A DNA stretch of 64,000 nucleotides from Desulfovibrio piger (GCF_900116045.1 NZ_LT630450.1:1654501-1718500); one strand, 5' to 3'. Counted from the stretch's first letter, positions 26,384 to 35,203 are shown. Numbers and translations: made by a program. Notes: generated by a model not told the origin, from the sequence alone.

Positions 26384-27502
26384 TCAACGGGCCGCCCGAA
26401 GCGCCCCCAGCGTGCCGGCCCTGGCGGCCATGAGTTCGGCCACCACGGAGACGGCGATCTGCTGCGGCGTGTCGGCGCCGATGCCCAGACCGATGGGGCA
26501 GCAGACCCTTGCCAGGGCCGCATCGCTGACGCCCTGCGCACGCAGCGCCCTGTACACCGAGGCTTTTTTGCTGCTGCTGCCGATCATACCAATATAAAAG
26601 GCCTCCGTTTCCAGGGCCTGGGCCAGGACCTCACGGTCGAAGCTGTGGCCGCGGGTCATGATGGCCACATAATGGTGCCGGCCGATGCCGCAGCGGGCCG
26701 CCAGATCCGCGAAGGCCGGCAGGGCCAGGCAGCGCCGGGCCATAGGGAAGCGCCGGGGATCGGCGAACTCCGCGCGGTCGTCCACCACGTCCACCACAAA
26801 ACCGGCCGCATGGGCCAGCCGGGCCGTCTCCAGCGACACATGGCCGCCGCCGCAGAGCAGCAGCACCGGCGGCGCGTCCAGGGCCTCCACATAACGTTCC
26901 ACAAGGCCTTCCCGCACCAGACCGGGACGGCCCTTGCGCCCGGCCAGCAGGGGCCGCACGGCCTCCGCGCCCGCGTGCAGGCCCGCCACCAGGGGCTGGC
27001 CTTCGGGCAGGGCATCCAGATACAGGTCGCGCACGGGCGCGTCGGCCCGGCTCACGTCCAGCAGCCAGATGCCGGTCAGCCCGGCTTTCAGGGCCGCGTC
27101 CGCCGCACGGAACAGGGGCGCCTGCGCAGGCGCCAGATATTCACAGAGCAGATCCATGCTGCCGCCGCAGATCATGTCGCTGTCGGGGCCGAGGCCGGTG
27201 AGGTCGCAGCGCACACGGGCGGAGCGCCCTTCCCTCAGGCAGACATTGGCCGCCTCCACGGCGCGGGCCTCCAGCAGGCCGCCGCCCACGGTGCCTTCCA
27301 GACCGGCGGCGGTCAGCAGGGCGCGGGTACCGGCGGCACGCGGGGCCGAGCCTTCCCGTTCCACCACGGTCAGCAGGACCACGGCCTGCCCTTCGTCCAG
27401 CAGCCGGGCCGCACGGGCCTCCAGATTCAGCGGTACGCCCAGGCCATCCACCGGGGCGCTCACCAGCACCGGCGAGGCCGGCGCTTTAGGCATCCTGTCC
27501 AT
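26384..27502 (-). CDS. XdhC/CoxI-family molybdenum-enzyme maturation protein
   Basis: 372 residues from ATG 27502 (GGAGG 5 nt upstream), overlapping the end of topA by 17 nt and so translationally coupled. The N-terminal XdhC domain has the motif E-R-E-G-S-A-P-R-A-A-G-T-R and G-T-V-G-G-G-L-L-E. The C-terminal Rossmann domain has L-L-L-C-G-G-G-H-V-S and later I-G-M-I-G-S-S-S-K-K, then C-C-P-I-G-L-G-I-G-A-D-T-P-Q-Q-I-A-V-S-V-V-A-E-L. Family role: sulfuration and insertion of molybdenum cofactor into xanthine dehydrogenase-type hydroxylases. No such enzyme is in the window, so its client is unknown. Coupling to topA is unusual. Confidence 0.85.
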   Translation of the reverse strand: MDRMPKAPASPVLVSAPVDGLGVPLNLEARAARLLDEGQAVVLLTVVEREGSAPRAAGTRALLTAAGLEGTVGGGLLEARAVEAANVCLREGRSARVRCDLTGLGPDSDMICGGSMDLLCEYLAPAQAPLFRAADAALKAGLTGIWLLDVSRADAPVRDLYLDALPEGQPLVAGLHAGAEAVRPLLAGRKGRPGLVREGLVERYVEALDAPPVLLLCGGGHVSLETARLAHAAGFVVDVVDDRAEFADPRRFPMARRCLALPAFADLAARCGIGRHHYVAIMTRGHSFDREVLAQALETEAFYIGMIGSSSKKASVYRALRAQGVSDAALARVCCPIGLGIGADTPQQIAVSVVAELMAARAGTLGALRAAR

Positions 27503-29738
27503 CGTCGCCTCCTTTCACATAGCCGCAGCCCTTGGTGGGGCACATGATCTTGACGCTGCCGTCGCGGCCGCGCTTCTCCACCAGGTAGGAGGAAGCGCAG
27601 CGCGGGCAGGGGCCGGGCACGGGTTTGTCCCACAGGGCGAAATCACATTGCGGGTAACGGTCGCAGGAATAGAAGATCTTGCCGCGCTTGGTGCTCTTCT
27701 CCACCATGCGGCCTTCGCCGCAGCGCGGACACATGACGCCCGTGGCCACGGGCGCGGTATAGTTGCAGTCCGGGTAGCCCGTGCAGGCGATGAAGCGGCT
27801 GCCCGTACGGGCGTGCTTGATGACCAGGTCCTTGCCGCAGCGCGGGCACTCGCCCACCTTCTCCAGTTCGGGCTTCTGCGGGGCCACCATCTCCAGACGT
27901 CCGTCCTCGGTGCGCTGGAAATTGCTGGTGAAGCGGCAGTCGGGATAGCCGCTGCACGCCAAAAAGGGCCCGGCCTTGCCGAATTTGATCATCAGGGGCT
28001 TGCCGCAGTCGGGGCAGGCCAGATCCGTGGGCAGGCCGCCCTTGACGCTCTGCATGTTCCTGGCGGCGGCCGCCAGCGTGGGGTTGAAGTCCGCGGCAAA
28101 GGCACGCATCAGATCCACCCACTGCTGGTCGCCGTCGGCCACCTTGTCCAGCAGGCTTTCCATCTCGGCCGTGAAGCCCACGTCCATGAGGCGCGGGAAG
28201 TGCTGCACCAGCTGCTCGCAGACCACGCGCCCCAGATCCGTGGGGATGAAGTGGCGGTCCTGCAGGCTCACATATTCGCGGTCCTGCAGGGTGGAGATGA
28301 TGCTGGCGTAGGTGGAAGGACGGCCGATGCCCAGCTCTTCCAGCTCGCGCACCAGGCTGGCTTCGCTGTAGCGGGCCGGGGGCTGGGTGAACTTCTGCTC
28401 CTTGTCCAGCTTCTCCAGCTGCAGGGTCTGTCCGGCCGCCAGGGGCGGCAGTTCGGCATCGCCCTCGTCCTTGCCCCGGGGCAGCACGGCCAGGAAACCG
28501 GGAAAGAGCATACGCTCGCCCCTGGCCTTCCACTGGGTACGGCCGCAGGCCACGGTCACCGTGGTGTCGTGGAAGCGCGCCCCGGCCATCTGCGAGGCCA
28601 CGAAGCGCGACCAGATCAGGCGGTACAGGTTGTACTGGTCCGGGGGCAGGGCCGCCTTGACCATCTCGGGCGTGATGTTCACGTCCACGGGCCGGATGGC
28701 TTCGTGGGCGTCCTGCGCGCCGCTCTTGGTCTTGTAGACGCGCTTCCTGGCCGGCAGGTAATCGTTGCCGAACTCGCGCTGGATGAAGTCATGCGCCGCC
28801 TGCCGGGCCTCGTCGGCGATGCGGGTGGAGTCGGTACGCATGTAGGTGATGAGGGCCGTGATGCTGCCGTCCTCCATCTCCACGCCTTCGTAGAGGCGCT
28901 GGGCGATGTTCATGGTGCGCTTGGCCGTGTAGGAAAGGCGCTGGTTGGCGGCCTGCTGCAGGGTGGAGGTGATGAAGGGCGGCTGCGGCGCACGCTCGCG
29001 CTCCTTCTGCTCCACGCTCTCCACCACGAAGGGCTGGCCCCTGAGCTCGGCCTCCAGGGCATCGGCCTCCCCGGCATTGCGGATCACGGCCTTCTTGCCG
29101 CCGATGCGCGCCAGCTCCGCCCGCACGGAGGGCGGCACCCCGGCGCCCAGCAGGGCCTTGAACAGCCAGTATTCTTCCGGCTTGAAGGCGGCCCGCTCGG
29201 CCTCGCGGTCCACGATGAGGCGCAGGGCCACGGACTGCACGCGCCCGGCGGAGATGCCGCGCTTGATGGTCTTCCAGAGCAGGGGCGAGATCTTGTAGCC
29301 CACCAGACGGTCCAGCACGCGCCGGGCCTGCTGGGCATCGAAAAGATGCTGGTTGAGCTCGCGCGGATGGGCCAGGGCCTCCTTGACGGCGCGGGCGGTG
29401 ATCTCGTTGAACTGGATGCGCTTGATGTCCTTGGCCTTGTCGCGGATCAGCTCCGCCACATGCCAGGCGATGGCCTCCCCTTCGCGGTCCGGGTCGGGGG
29501 CCAGATAGACGGTATCGGCCTTGGCCGCGGCGCTGCGCAGCTCGCTGACCACGTTCTTCTTGTTGTCGATGACCTCGTACTGGGGAGCAAAATCGTTGGC
29601 TTCGTCCACGCCCAGACTGCTGGACGGCAGGTCGCGCACATGGCCCACGCTGGCCTGCACCATGTACTGCGGTCCCAGAAATTTTTTGATGGTCTTCACC
29701 TTGGCCGGCGATTCCACGATGATCAGCTGCTTGCCCAT
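27486..29738 (-). CDS. topA: DNA topoisomerase I
   Basis: 750 residues. Relaxes negative supercoils through a 5'-phosphotyrosyl intermediate. The Toprim domain opens with I-I-V-E-S-P-A-K and carries D-P-D-R-E-G-E-A-I-A-W-H. The active-site Tyr in I-T-Y-M-R-T-D-S-T is residue 299. Four C-terminal zinc ribbons (C-P-x-C ... C-x5-C type) run from about residue 575 to the end, against three Cys4 fingers in the Escherichia enzyme. AAGGGA precedes ATG. A candidate promoter and terminator-like hairpin lie in its leader, so expression may be attenuated. XdhC is coupled downstream. Confidence 0.96.
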   Translation of the reverse strand: MGKQLIIVESPAKVKTIKKFLGPQYMVQASVGHVRDLPSSSLGVDEANDFAPQYEVIDNKKNVVSELRSAAAKADTVYLAPDPDREGEAIAWHVAELIRDKAKDIKRIQFNEITARAVKEALAHPRELNQHLFDAQQARRVLDRLVGYKISPLLWKTIKRGISAGRVQSVALRLIVDREAERAAFKPEEYWLFKALLGAGVPPSVRAELARIGGKKAVIRNAGEADALEAELRGQPFVVESVEQKERERAPQPPFITSTLQQAANQRLSYTAKRTMNIAQRLYEGVEMEDGSITALITYMRTDSTRIADEARQAAHDFIQREFGNDYLPARKRVYKTKSGAQDAHEAIRPVDVNITPEMVKAALPPDQYNLYRLIWSRFVASQMAGARFHDTTVTVACGRTQWKARGERMLFPGFLAVLPRGKDEGDAELPPLAAGQTLQLEKLDKEQKFTQPPARYSEASLVRELEELGIGRPSTYASIISTLQDREYVSLQDRHFIPTDLGRVVCEQLVQHFPRLMDVGFTAEMESLLDKVADGDQQWVDLMRAFAADFNPTLAAAARNMQSVKGGLPTDLACPDCGKPLMIKFGKAGPFLACSGYPDCRFTSNFQRTEDGRLEMVAPQKPELEKVGECPRCGKDLVIKHARTGSRFIACTGYPDCNYTAPVATGVMCPRCGEGRMVEKSTKRGKIFYSCDRYPQCDFALWDKPVPGPCPRCASSYLVEKRGRDGSVKIMCPTKGCGYVKGGDDGQDA

Positions 29739-29784
29739 GATGTCCCTTGTCCATCCGACTGCCGGGGCAGTGGCGGAGTTGAGT

Positions 29785-29810
29785 GAAAAAAAGACGGTCC
29801 TGCGAACCGT
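29785..29810 (-). terminator. Terminator-like hairpin in the topA leader
   Basis: On the minus strand ACGGTTC pairs with GGACCGT (one G-U pair), 3-nt loop, followed by CTTTTTTT. It lies about 50 nt before the topA start. Confidence 0.55.
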
Positions 29811-29910
29811 TTATGCTGCCAGAAGGCCGCCCGGGAAAGGGAAAGGACGCGGAGGAAGAGCCGGGCCGCCGGATCAGCGGCAGGCAGCCGCGGGCCTGCC
29901 GTGTGCGCGG

Positions 29911-29938
29911 AGGATACGGCAAAATGCAGCCACGTCAA
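29911..29938 (-). promoter_or_regulatory. Candidate sigma-70 promoter for topA
   Basis: On the minus strand TTGACG, 16-bp spacer, TATCCT. Predicted start near 29904, some 165 nt before the topA ATG. Confidence 0.5.
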
Positions 29939-30054
29939 GCCCGCTCCGGCGCCGTACGGGCTTCGGAAGTCCCTTTTCCGCCGTCTGGACAGGGCTGCCG
30001 GACTGGGCTACAACATATAAAGACCGGGATCCTCCATCCCCTCAAGGAGCCGCC

Positions 30055-30702
30055 ATGCACCCGCACCGCATCCTGAGCCTGCTTTTCCTCCTGCTGCTGT
30101 CCCTGGCCCTGGGGGCCTGCGCCTCGCACGAGGCCAGACCGGCGCCGGAGCCCGGCGCGCCCCTGCCCGCCGTCACCCTGGAGCGGGGCGACAGGGTCTT
30201 CGTCACCATCGAGAACGGCAAGAGCATGACGGAAGACCTGCACTCCATGCTCACGGCCTACCTGCAGAGCGAACGGGGCCTGAACCCTGCCCCGGACGCC
30301 GGGGACGCCGATCTGGTGATCCTGGTGGAGATACGCGATGTCTGGGCCACCAGCGACGGCAGCCGGGTGAGCGCCGGGCGCACCCTGGGCAACGTGGGCA
30401 CGGGCACCATGCTGGGCGTGCTGCTGGGCGGTCTGGTGGACGGCCGCGGCGGCGCCATCGTGGGCGCGGGCATCGGGGCCACGGTGGGCGTGGGCGCCAC
30501 CCTGCACGATGCGGGCGACAGCTCCACCAGCTGGGCCCTGGAAGCCGCCGTGGGCATGGCCGCCCGCCGCATCCCCGACAAGGACGGCCTGCACGCCGTT
30601 GCCGTGACCAGCCGCGGCGATCCCCGCAGCAGGGAAGAGGCCTTCGCCGGACTGGAAGACGCCCTGTGCCGGGCCATCCTGGACTCGATCAGGGTCCTGT
30701 GA
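30055..30702 (+). CDS. TraT-like outer-membrane lipoprotein, copy 1
   Basis: 215 residues from ATG 30055 with AAGGAG upstream. Lipobox L-G-A-C near residue 22. The mature part begins with a R-V-F-V-T-I-E-N strand and a helix (M-T-E-D-L-H-S-M-L). A Gly/Ala/Val-rich stretch (about residues 118-150, G-V-L-L-G-G-L-V-D-G type) resembles the membrane-inserting segment of TraT/complement-resistance lipoproteins. A C-terminal helical part follows. TraT proteins form outer-membrane multimers, giving surface exclusion or serum resistance. There is no conjugation gene nearby, so a chromosomal envelope role is more likely. A second, more diverged TraT-like lipoprotein follows 164 bp later. Identification is by pattern only. 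Confidence 0.5.
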   Translation: MHPHRILSLLFLLLLSLALGACASHEARPAPEPGAPLPAVTLERGDRVFVTIENGKSMTEDLHSMLTAYLQSERGLNPAPDAGDADLVILVEIRDVWATSDGSRVSAGRTLGNVGTGTMLGVLLGGLVDGRGGAIVGAGIGATVGVGATLHDAGDSSTSWALEAAVGMAARRIPDKDGLHAVAVTSRGDPRSREEAFAGLEDALCRAILDSIRVL

Positions 30703-30866
30703 TGGCCGCCCTGCTGGACATGCCTGTGATTTCTGCGGTATAGGGCTGGCCTCGGTGACAGTATCGTGCCCGGGCCCGGGCACGCCGGTCTCCCCTGTCC
30801 CTGCCGCTGTACAGCGCCCGACCCGCACCCCGGGGGCCGCAAGCCCTGTCGCCGTCCCGGAGACGC

Positions 30867-31502
30867 ATGAAAAAAACGCTCTTTCTCCTCCTCGCGCTGC
30901 TCGTGCTGCTGCTTCCCGCCTGCCAGCACCGGCAGCCCGCCCCCACCGACATCCAGGTCCTGCGCCAGGGCTCCCTGGCCCCGGCCGACGATGACACCAC
31001 CCCTGTGGTCTATGTCAGCGTCCGCGACCAGAGCCGCCATGTCTTCGGCCTGCGCGCCGAAGTGGAACGCCTGCTGCGTGCCGAACAGTACGCCATCACC
31101 GACAACCCCAGCCAGGCCGGTTTCATCATCCAGGCCAGCGTGCTGGAAGCCGGCATCACCGACGCCGCCACGGCCCGCGCCCTCGTCGAGGGGGGCTACG
31201 GGGCACCGTCGGACCTTTCCGGCAAGGGCGCGACCCTTGTCCTTTCGGACATCCTTCTGGTGCAGCGCCGCGTCCCCAGCGACAAACGCCCCAAGCGCTT
31301 CATGCTCCAGAACGTGGGCAGCCGCAATGCCCGCGGCAGCAGCCAGATGCGCACGGGCCTGCTGGCCCGGCGCGAGTTCAATGTGGATTCCGGCGTCCCG
31401 GCCCTCTTCGTGAGCCTGCTGGCCAGGGAGATCACCTCGCCCTTCAGCACGGCTCCCCGGGAACAGGCCCCGGCGCAGCCGCAGGCCGAGCGGCGCCCCT
31501 GA
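30867..31502 (+). CDS. TraT-like outer-membrane lipoprotein, copy 2
   Basis: 211 residues; GGAG 4 nt before ATG. Lipobox L-P-A-C at about Cys19. The segment V-V-Y-V-S-V-R-D-Q-S with a following amphipathic helix, then Y-A-I-T-D-N-P-S-Q-A-G-F-I-I-Q-A-S-V-L, matches the TraT arrangement (strand, helix, 'GY.V...P..A.Y.IQA.VL'). The Gly-rich hydrophobic region of TraT is shorter here, and the tail is Pro/Ala/Gln-rich. Probably co-transcribed with copy 1, although the 164-bp gap is long. Role is inferred as an envelope lipoprotein. Confidence 0.5.
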   Translation: MKKTLFLLLALLVLLLPACQHRQPAPTDIQVLRQGSLAPADDDTTPVVYVSVRDQSRHVFGLRAEVERLLRAEQYAITDNPSQAGFIIQASVLEAGITDAATARALVEGGYGAPSDLSGKGATLVLSDILLVQRRVPSDKRPKRFMLQNVGSRNARGSSQMRTGLLARREFNVDSGVPALFVSLLAREITSPFSTAPREQAPAQPQAERRP

Positions 31503-31903
31503 GCCGGAGCCTGCGCAGTCCGGCGGCAGCTCCGCGCAGCCGCAGGACGGGCGCTTTTCGTTTTTTTCCAACGCGGCAATCTGCGGGCAACTCCGCGCAG
31601 CCGCAGGACGGACGGCAGCGGCCCGCCCCGGTCCCAGACGGGGAAGGGCCCTTTTCCCGTGTCCGGCCGTGGCGGCAGGCCGCCCCTGACCGGCAGGGCA
31701 GAGCGCGTCCCGGCCGGGGACGGCAGGGCTCCGGCGGGCATGGCCTGCCCGGCGCCTTCCCTCCCCTGCCGCCTGCCGTGCGCGCCGTGCCCCTTTCCGG
31801 GCCCCGCCCCCGTCTGGACGTCCGCGCCCGCTTCTGCTAGAAAGCTCCCCCCGTCAGCGTGCCCCGCACCACGGGAATCTTCACCCTCCGCAAGGAAACT
31901 GTC
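31503..31903. other. Intergenic region with direct repeats
   Basis: 401 bp, no supported gene. A 21-bp direct repeat (CTCCGCGCAGCCGCAGGACGG at 31530-31550 and 31591-31611) is the main feature. A T-rich run at 31555-31567 after GC-rich DNA may end the lipoprotein transcript. Confidence 0.5.
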
Positions 31904-33514
31904 ATGCGTCTGGATGCTCTTGTCATCAATCTGAACCGCTTCGGGGACCTGCTGCTCAGCCAGCCCCTGCTGCACGACCTGCACAGGGCCGGGCGCGGCA
32001 CCACGCTGCTCTGTCTGGAAAAATACGCGGACACCGAGGGCCTGCTGCAATTCGCCAGCCCCCTGCTCACGGTGCCCGACCGTCTGGTCAGCCCCGAACA
32101 GGCCGATGCCACCCGCCACGAGCTGCAGGCCTGGGCCCGGGCCCTGCGCGCCGACGTGCAGGCCGACCACATCATCAATCTGACGCCCAGCATGTCCGCC
32201 CGTCTGCTGGCCACGACCCTGGCCCCCGCGCCCGAGGCCGTGCTGGGCTTCGGCCTGGACCACAAGGGCCGCCCGCGCGTGGACGGCCTCTGGCCCGCTT
32301 TCCTCCATGCCGCCGAACTGCGCCAGAGCAACGCGCCCTTCAACCTGGCCGACATGTTCCGCATGACCGGCGCGCCCCTGCTGGGCGGCCTTTCCGGCGA
32401 GCTGCTCTCCCAGCCCGGCTCCGGCCTGCTCAGCGAACTGGGCACCGAGGCCCGCGAGACGGCCCGCCGCCTGCTGGCCCACGCGCCGGTGATCCGGCAC
32501 GGCTTCATCGGCATGCAGCTGGGCGCCAGCGAAAAGCGCCGCCAGTGGCCCGTGAGCCATTTTGTGGAACTGGGCAAGCGCATCTGGCAGGAAGAGGGCA
32601 TCTGCCCCGTCCTGCTGGGAGAGGCCTCGGAACGCCCCCTGGCCGATGAATACGCCCGCCTCACCGGCACGCCCTTCGTGGACGTGGTGGGGCAGACCAA
32701 TATCTTCGAACTGGGCGCCGTCCTGCGCGAGATGGCCATGCTGGTCACCAACAATACCGGCACCATGCATCTGGCGGCCGGTCTGGGCCTGCCCCTGCTC
32801 GCCATCTTCCTGGCCACGGCCCAGCCCTGCGATACCGGCCCCTATCTGCCCGGCAGCTGCTGCCTGGAGCCGACCCTGCCCTGCCATCCCTGCCCGCATG
32901 ACCATGACTGCGTCCTGGGCGAGAAATGCCGCCATCACATCAGCGCCTCCATCGTGGCCGACCTGGTGCTGGCCAAGCTCACCAGCGGCCAGTGGAGCGA
33001 AGGCATCACCACCTCGGCCTGCCGCGAGGCCCGCATCTGGCAGACGGCCACCGACTCGCGCGGCTTCATCACCACCACCTGCCTGTCCGACCACAAGGCC
33101 GATGACCGCACCCTCTGGCTCTGCCAGCAGCGCGTCTACTGGCGGCGCATCCTGGATGACCTGACCTCCGGCGCCACGGAGCCCACGCCCCTGACCCACG
33201 TGCCCCTGAGCATGGCCTGCCCCAACTATTCCAGCCAATTCGCGGCCCGCGTGGGCAAATCCCTGAGCCAGTGCGCCCACCTGCTCCAGACCCTGCTGCA
33301 GGAATGCGCCCCCCTGCCGGAGAGCTTCGATCCCACGGGCCACCCCCTGTGCATGACCATCCTCCAGCGCATGCAGTCCTGCCCGGAACTGGCCAGCATG
33401 GCCTTTTTCTGGCACCAGCTCTGCCAGCACTACCAGGGCCGCGGCCCCCGCTTCCTCCAGGCCGTGCGCCTGCTGCACGCCCATATCCTGCGCTGGGCCA
33501 GGAGTTTCGATTAA
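31904..33514 (+). CDS. Glycosyltransferase family 9 (heptosyltransferase-like)
   Basis: 536 residues from ATG 31904 (AAGGA 7 nt upstream). The GT9 opening is L-V-I-N-L-N-R-F-G-D-L-L-L-S-Q-P-L. The sugar-nucleotide side has G-F-I-G-M-Q-L-G-A-S-E-K-R-R-Q-W and later T-N-N-T-G-T-M-H-L-A-A-G-L-G-L-P, the family's ADP-heptose-site motifs. It would add heptose (or a related sugar) to lipopolysaccharide core or another glycan at the inner membrane. It is about 180 residues longer than WaaC/WaaF: after the GT9 domain there is a Cys/His-rich patch (C-C-L-E-P-T-L-P-C-H-P-C-P-H) and a helical C-terminal extension. Long GT9 proteins of this kind also occur beside flagellin or glycan genes, so the acceptor is uncertain. 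Confidence 0.82.
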   Translation: MRLDALVINLNRFGDLLLSQPLLHDLHRAGRGTTLLCLEKYADTEGLLQFASPLLTVPDRLVSPEQADATRHELQAWARALRADVQADHIINLTPSMSARLLATTLAPAPEAVLGFGLDHKGRPRVDGLWPAFLHAAELRQSNAPFNLADMFRMTGAPLLGGLSGELLSQPGSGLLSELGTEARETARRLLAHAPVIRHGFIGMQLGASEKRRQWPVSHFVELGKRIWQEEGICPVLLGEASERPLADEYARLTGTPFVDVVGQTNIFELGAVLREMAMLVTNNTGTMHLAAGLGLPLLAIFLATAQPCDTGPYLPGSCCLEPTLPCHPCPHDHDCVLGEKCRHHISASIVADLVLAKLTSGQWSEGITTSACREARIWQTATDSRGFITTTCLSDHKADDRTLWLCQQRVYWRRILDDLTSGATEPTPLTHVPLSMACPNYSSQFAARVGKSLSQCAHLLQTLLQECAPLPESFDPTGHPLCMTILQRMQSCPELASMAFFWHQLCQHYQGRGPRFLQAVRLLHAHILRWARSFD

Positions 33515-33679
33515 GGCCTGCCATCAGACGTTGCTGGAAGGAAGGCCGTCTTGCGTCGCTGTTGATGCCCGCAAGGCTCCTGCGTCGCCAACCGGCACGG
33601 CCAGCGGCCGCCATTCGGTCGCCGGCTCGCGCATAACGGTGTCCTTCCCCGAACGCGCTTTATTCCCATCATATAGTTG

Positions 33680-33725
33680 AAAAAGAAGAGGCGGCCGTCA
33701 TATGACGGCCGCCTCTTCTTTTTTT
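33680..33725. terminator. Perfect bidirectional terminator
   Basis: Palindrome of about 40 bp centred near 33701 (AAGAAGAGGCGGCCGTCAT and its complement) with A/T runs on both sides; it ends the GT9 gene and the converging pseudogene. Confidence 0.95.
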
Positions 33726-33728
33726 CGA

Positions 33729-34403
33729 TCATCCTGCATCGAGGGCAGAGAGCAGAAGCCTCCAGCCTTCACTGCCCAGATTCCCGGGACTGAGCGTCGC
33801 CTGCCTCGGACTATGACCATGTATCCGATGCGGATACGTCTCCAGTTCCGGGACGGCATCTTCCCATTTTTTCCGGCTCCTGAGCTGAACGACCAATGCC
33901 CTTCTTTGCATGGCAGCGAGCAGGATATGCCGTGTAAAGGCAAATGAAGGAAATAGCCGACACCTGTCACATTATTTTGATTTATACGGATATAACTGCA
34001 AAAGAAGAAAAGAATTGGAACAAACTTTTAAAGAGAATCCAGCTTTTACTACTTCTTTGATTTTCTTTACCCAGTATCCGTATCCGTCATTTCCGGCCTC
34101 AAAGCATGGATTCAAATGGTAGAACGGATATTCTTGCACAATGAACTCGCGCGTTTTTTTCATGCTTAACGAAAATTCTTCATTCCCAGGCATGATGGCC
34201 GCATCGTTTCCACTGTAGCCAGGATGGAAATCCAGAAGGACGACAGGCGCATCCAGACGGCCTGAAAAGGGTTCTGGGGGCAATTCGGTGTGCAGCGCAT
34301 AAGGAGTCCCGGCATATTTCCGGTTGAATGCCGCGACCACCGCCGCATCGGCCTGCACGACGAAAGGCTGTGCCGCTGGAAGAAGAAGCCACGGATTATC
34401 CAT
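33729..34403 (-). pseudogene. Gene of unknown family interrupted by one in-frame stop
   Basis: The frame from ATG 34403 (GAGGAG 4 nt upstream) codes 143 residues to TAA at 33972-33974. It then continues in the same frame for 80 codons to TGA at 33729. The first part holds P-V-V-L-L-D-F-H-P-G-Y-S-G-N-D and ends L-Q-L-Y-P-Y-K-S-K. The second part holds R-R-A-L-V-V-Q-L-R-S-R-K-K-W, A-V-P-E-L and S-P-G-N-L. Both halves read like a single conserved 220-residue cytoplasmic protein, and no frameshift is needed. So a point nonsense mutation is likely, or two short peptides are made. The region is more AT-rich than its neighbours, suggesting transfer. The family has no function I can name. Confidence 0.7.
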
Positions 34404-34509
34404 ACATCTCCTCGCTGAAAGAAAGACAGGATAAAGCGCGCTGGGGAGGGGCGGAGAGTTTGAGGGGCGGGGGCCCCTCTCGCGCCAGACGAGGGGTCCC
34501 CCCCGTCCC

Positions 34510-35166
34510 TCAAGAGATCATATCCTCCATCCCCTGATGCATGGCGGCGCGCACGGCCCGCACCCTGGCGGCGATGTCGGGGGCGCCCACCAGTTCGGAG
34601 ACCAGGGCGCAGCAGCGGGCCCCGTGCCGGGCCACGTCAGCGATGTTGTGTTCCTTGATGCCGCCGATGGCCACGAAGGGGATGCTGATGTGGGCGGCCA
34701 CCCAGTCCAGGTACTCGAAGCCCACCGGGGCCACCACGTCTTCCTTGGTCCTGGTGGCGAAGATGGGCCCCACGCCGATGTAGTCGGCGCCCACGGCCAC
34801 GGCGGCCCTGGCCTGTTCCGGGCTGTGGGTGGACAGGCCGATGCACATCTTGGGGCCCACCAGCTGGCGCACCGCGGGCAGCGGAAAATCTTCCTGCCCG
34901 ATGTGCACGCCGTCGGCTTCGGCCAGGATGGCAAGGTCCACATGGTCGTCCACGATGAAGCAGGCCCCGGCCTCACGGGTCAGACGGCGCATCAGGCGGC
35001 ATTCTTCCAGCATCTCGCCGGATTTCATGTGTTTTTCACGATACTGGATGATCTTGACCCCGGCGCCCAGCAGGGCGGAGACCACGGTCTCCAGCGTGCG
35101 GCCGCAGGAAAGGCGGGCATCGGTCAGGGCATAGATGTCTGTCTGGCCCGGCAGGATCACAGGCAT
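34510..35166 (-). CDS. thiE: Thiamine-phosphate synthase
   Basis: 218 residues from ATG 35166 (GAGGAG 6 nt upstream); a TTG two codons earlier was rejected. The protein condenses HMP-diphosphate with the thiazole phosphate. Motifs: Y-A-L-T-D-A-R-L, I-Q-Y-R-E-K-H (diphosphate-binding), F-I-V-D-D-H-V-D-L-A, D-G-V-H-I-G-Q-E-D, the catalytic-loop G-V-G-P-I-F-A-T-R-T-K-E-D, and V-A-I-G-G-I. The TIM barrel is complete. It is downstream of the DUF362 gene by 37 nt, probably one operon. No thi-box riboswitch is visible and no other thi gene is near. Confidence 0.9.
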   Translation of the reverse strand: MPVILPGQTDIYALTDARLSCGRTLETVVSALLGAGVKIIQYREKHMKSGEMLEECRLMRRLTREAGACFIVDDHVDLAILAEADGVHIGQEDFPLPAVRQLVGPKMCIGLSTHSPEQARAAVAVGADYIGVGPIFATRTKEDVVAPVGFEYLDWVAAHISIPFVAIGGIKEHNIADVARHGARCCALVSELVGAPDIAARVRAVRAAMHQGMEDMIS

Positions 35167-35203
35167 GGTCAACTCCTCGCTCCCCGCGGGGGAGCAGCTT
35201 TCA

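Larger units (their letters stand above)
29739..30054. other. Divergent topA / lipoprotein intergenic region
   Basis: 316 bp, no supported protein gene. On the minus strand it contains a candidate promoter (29911-29938) and a terminator-like hairpin (29785-29810) that would define a leader RNA of about 115 nt before topA. Confidence 0.6.

Noticed and set aside
33972..33974. Internal stop as a recoded selenocysteine or pyrrolysine codon
   Set aside because: It is TAA, not TGA or TAG, and no downstream hairpin of SECIS type is visible.
35167..35203. Thiamine (TPP) riboswitch before thiE
   Set aside because: Only 37 nt separate it from the upstream gene and no thi-box is present.
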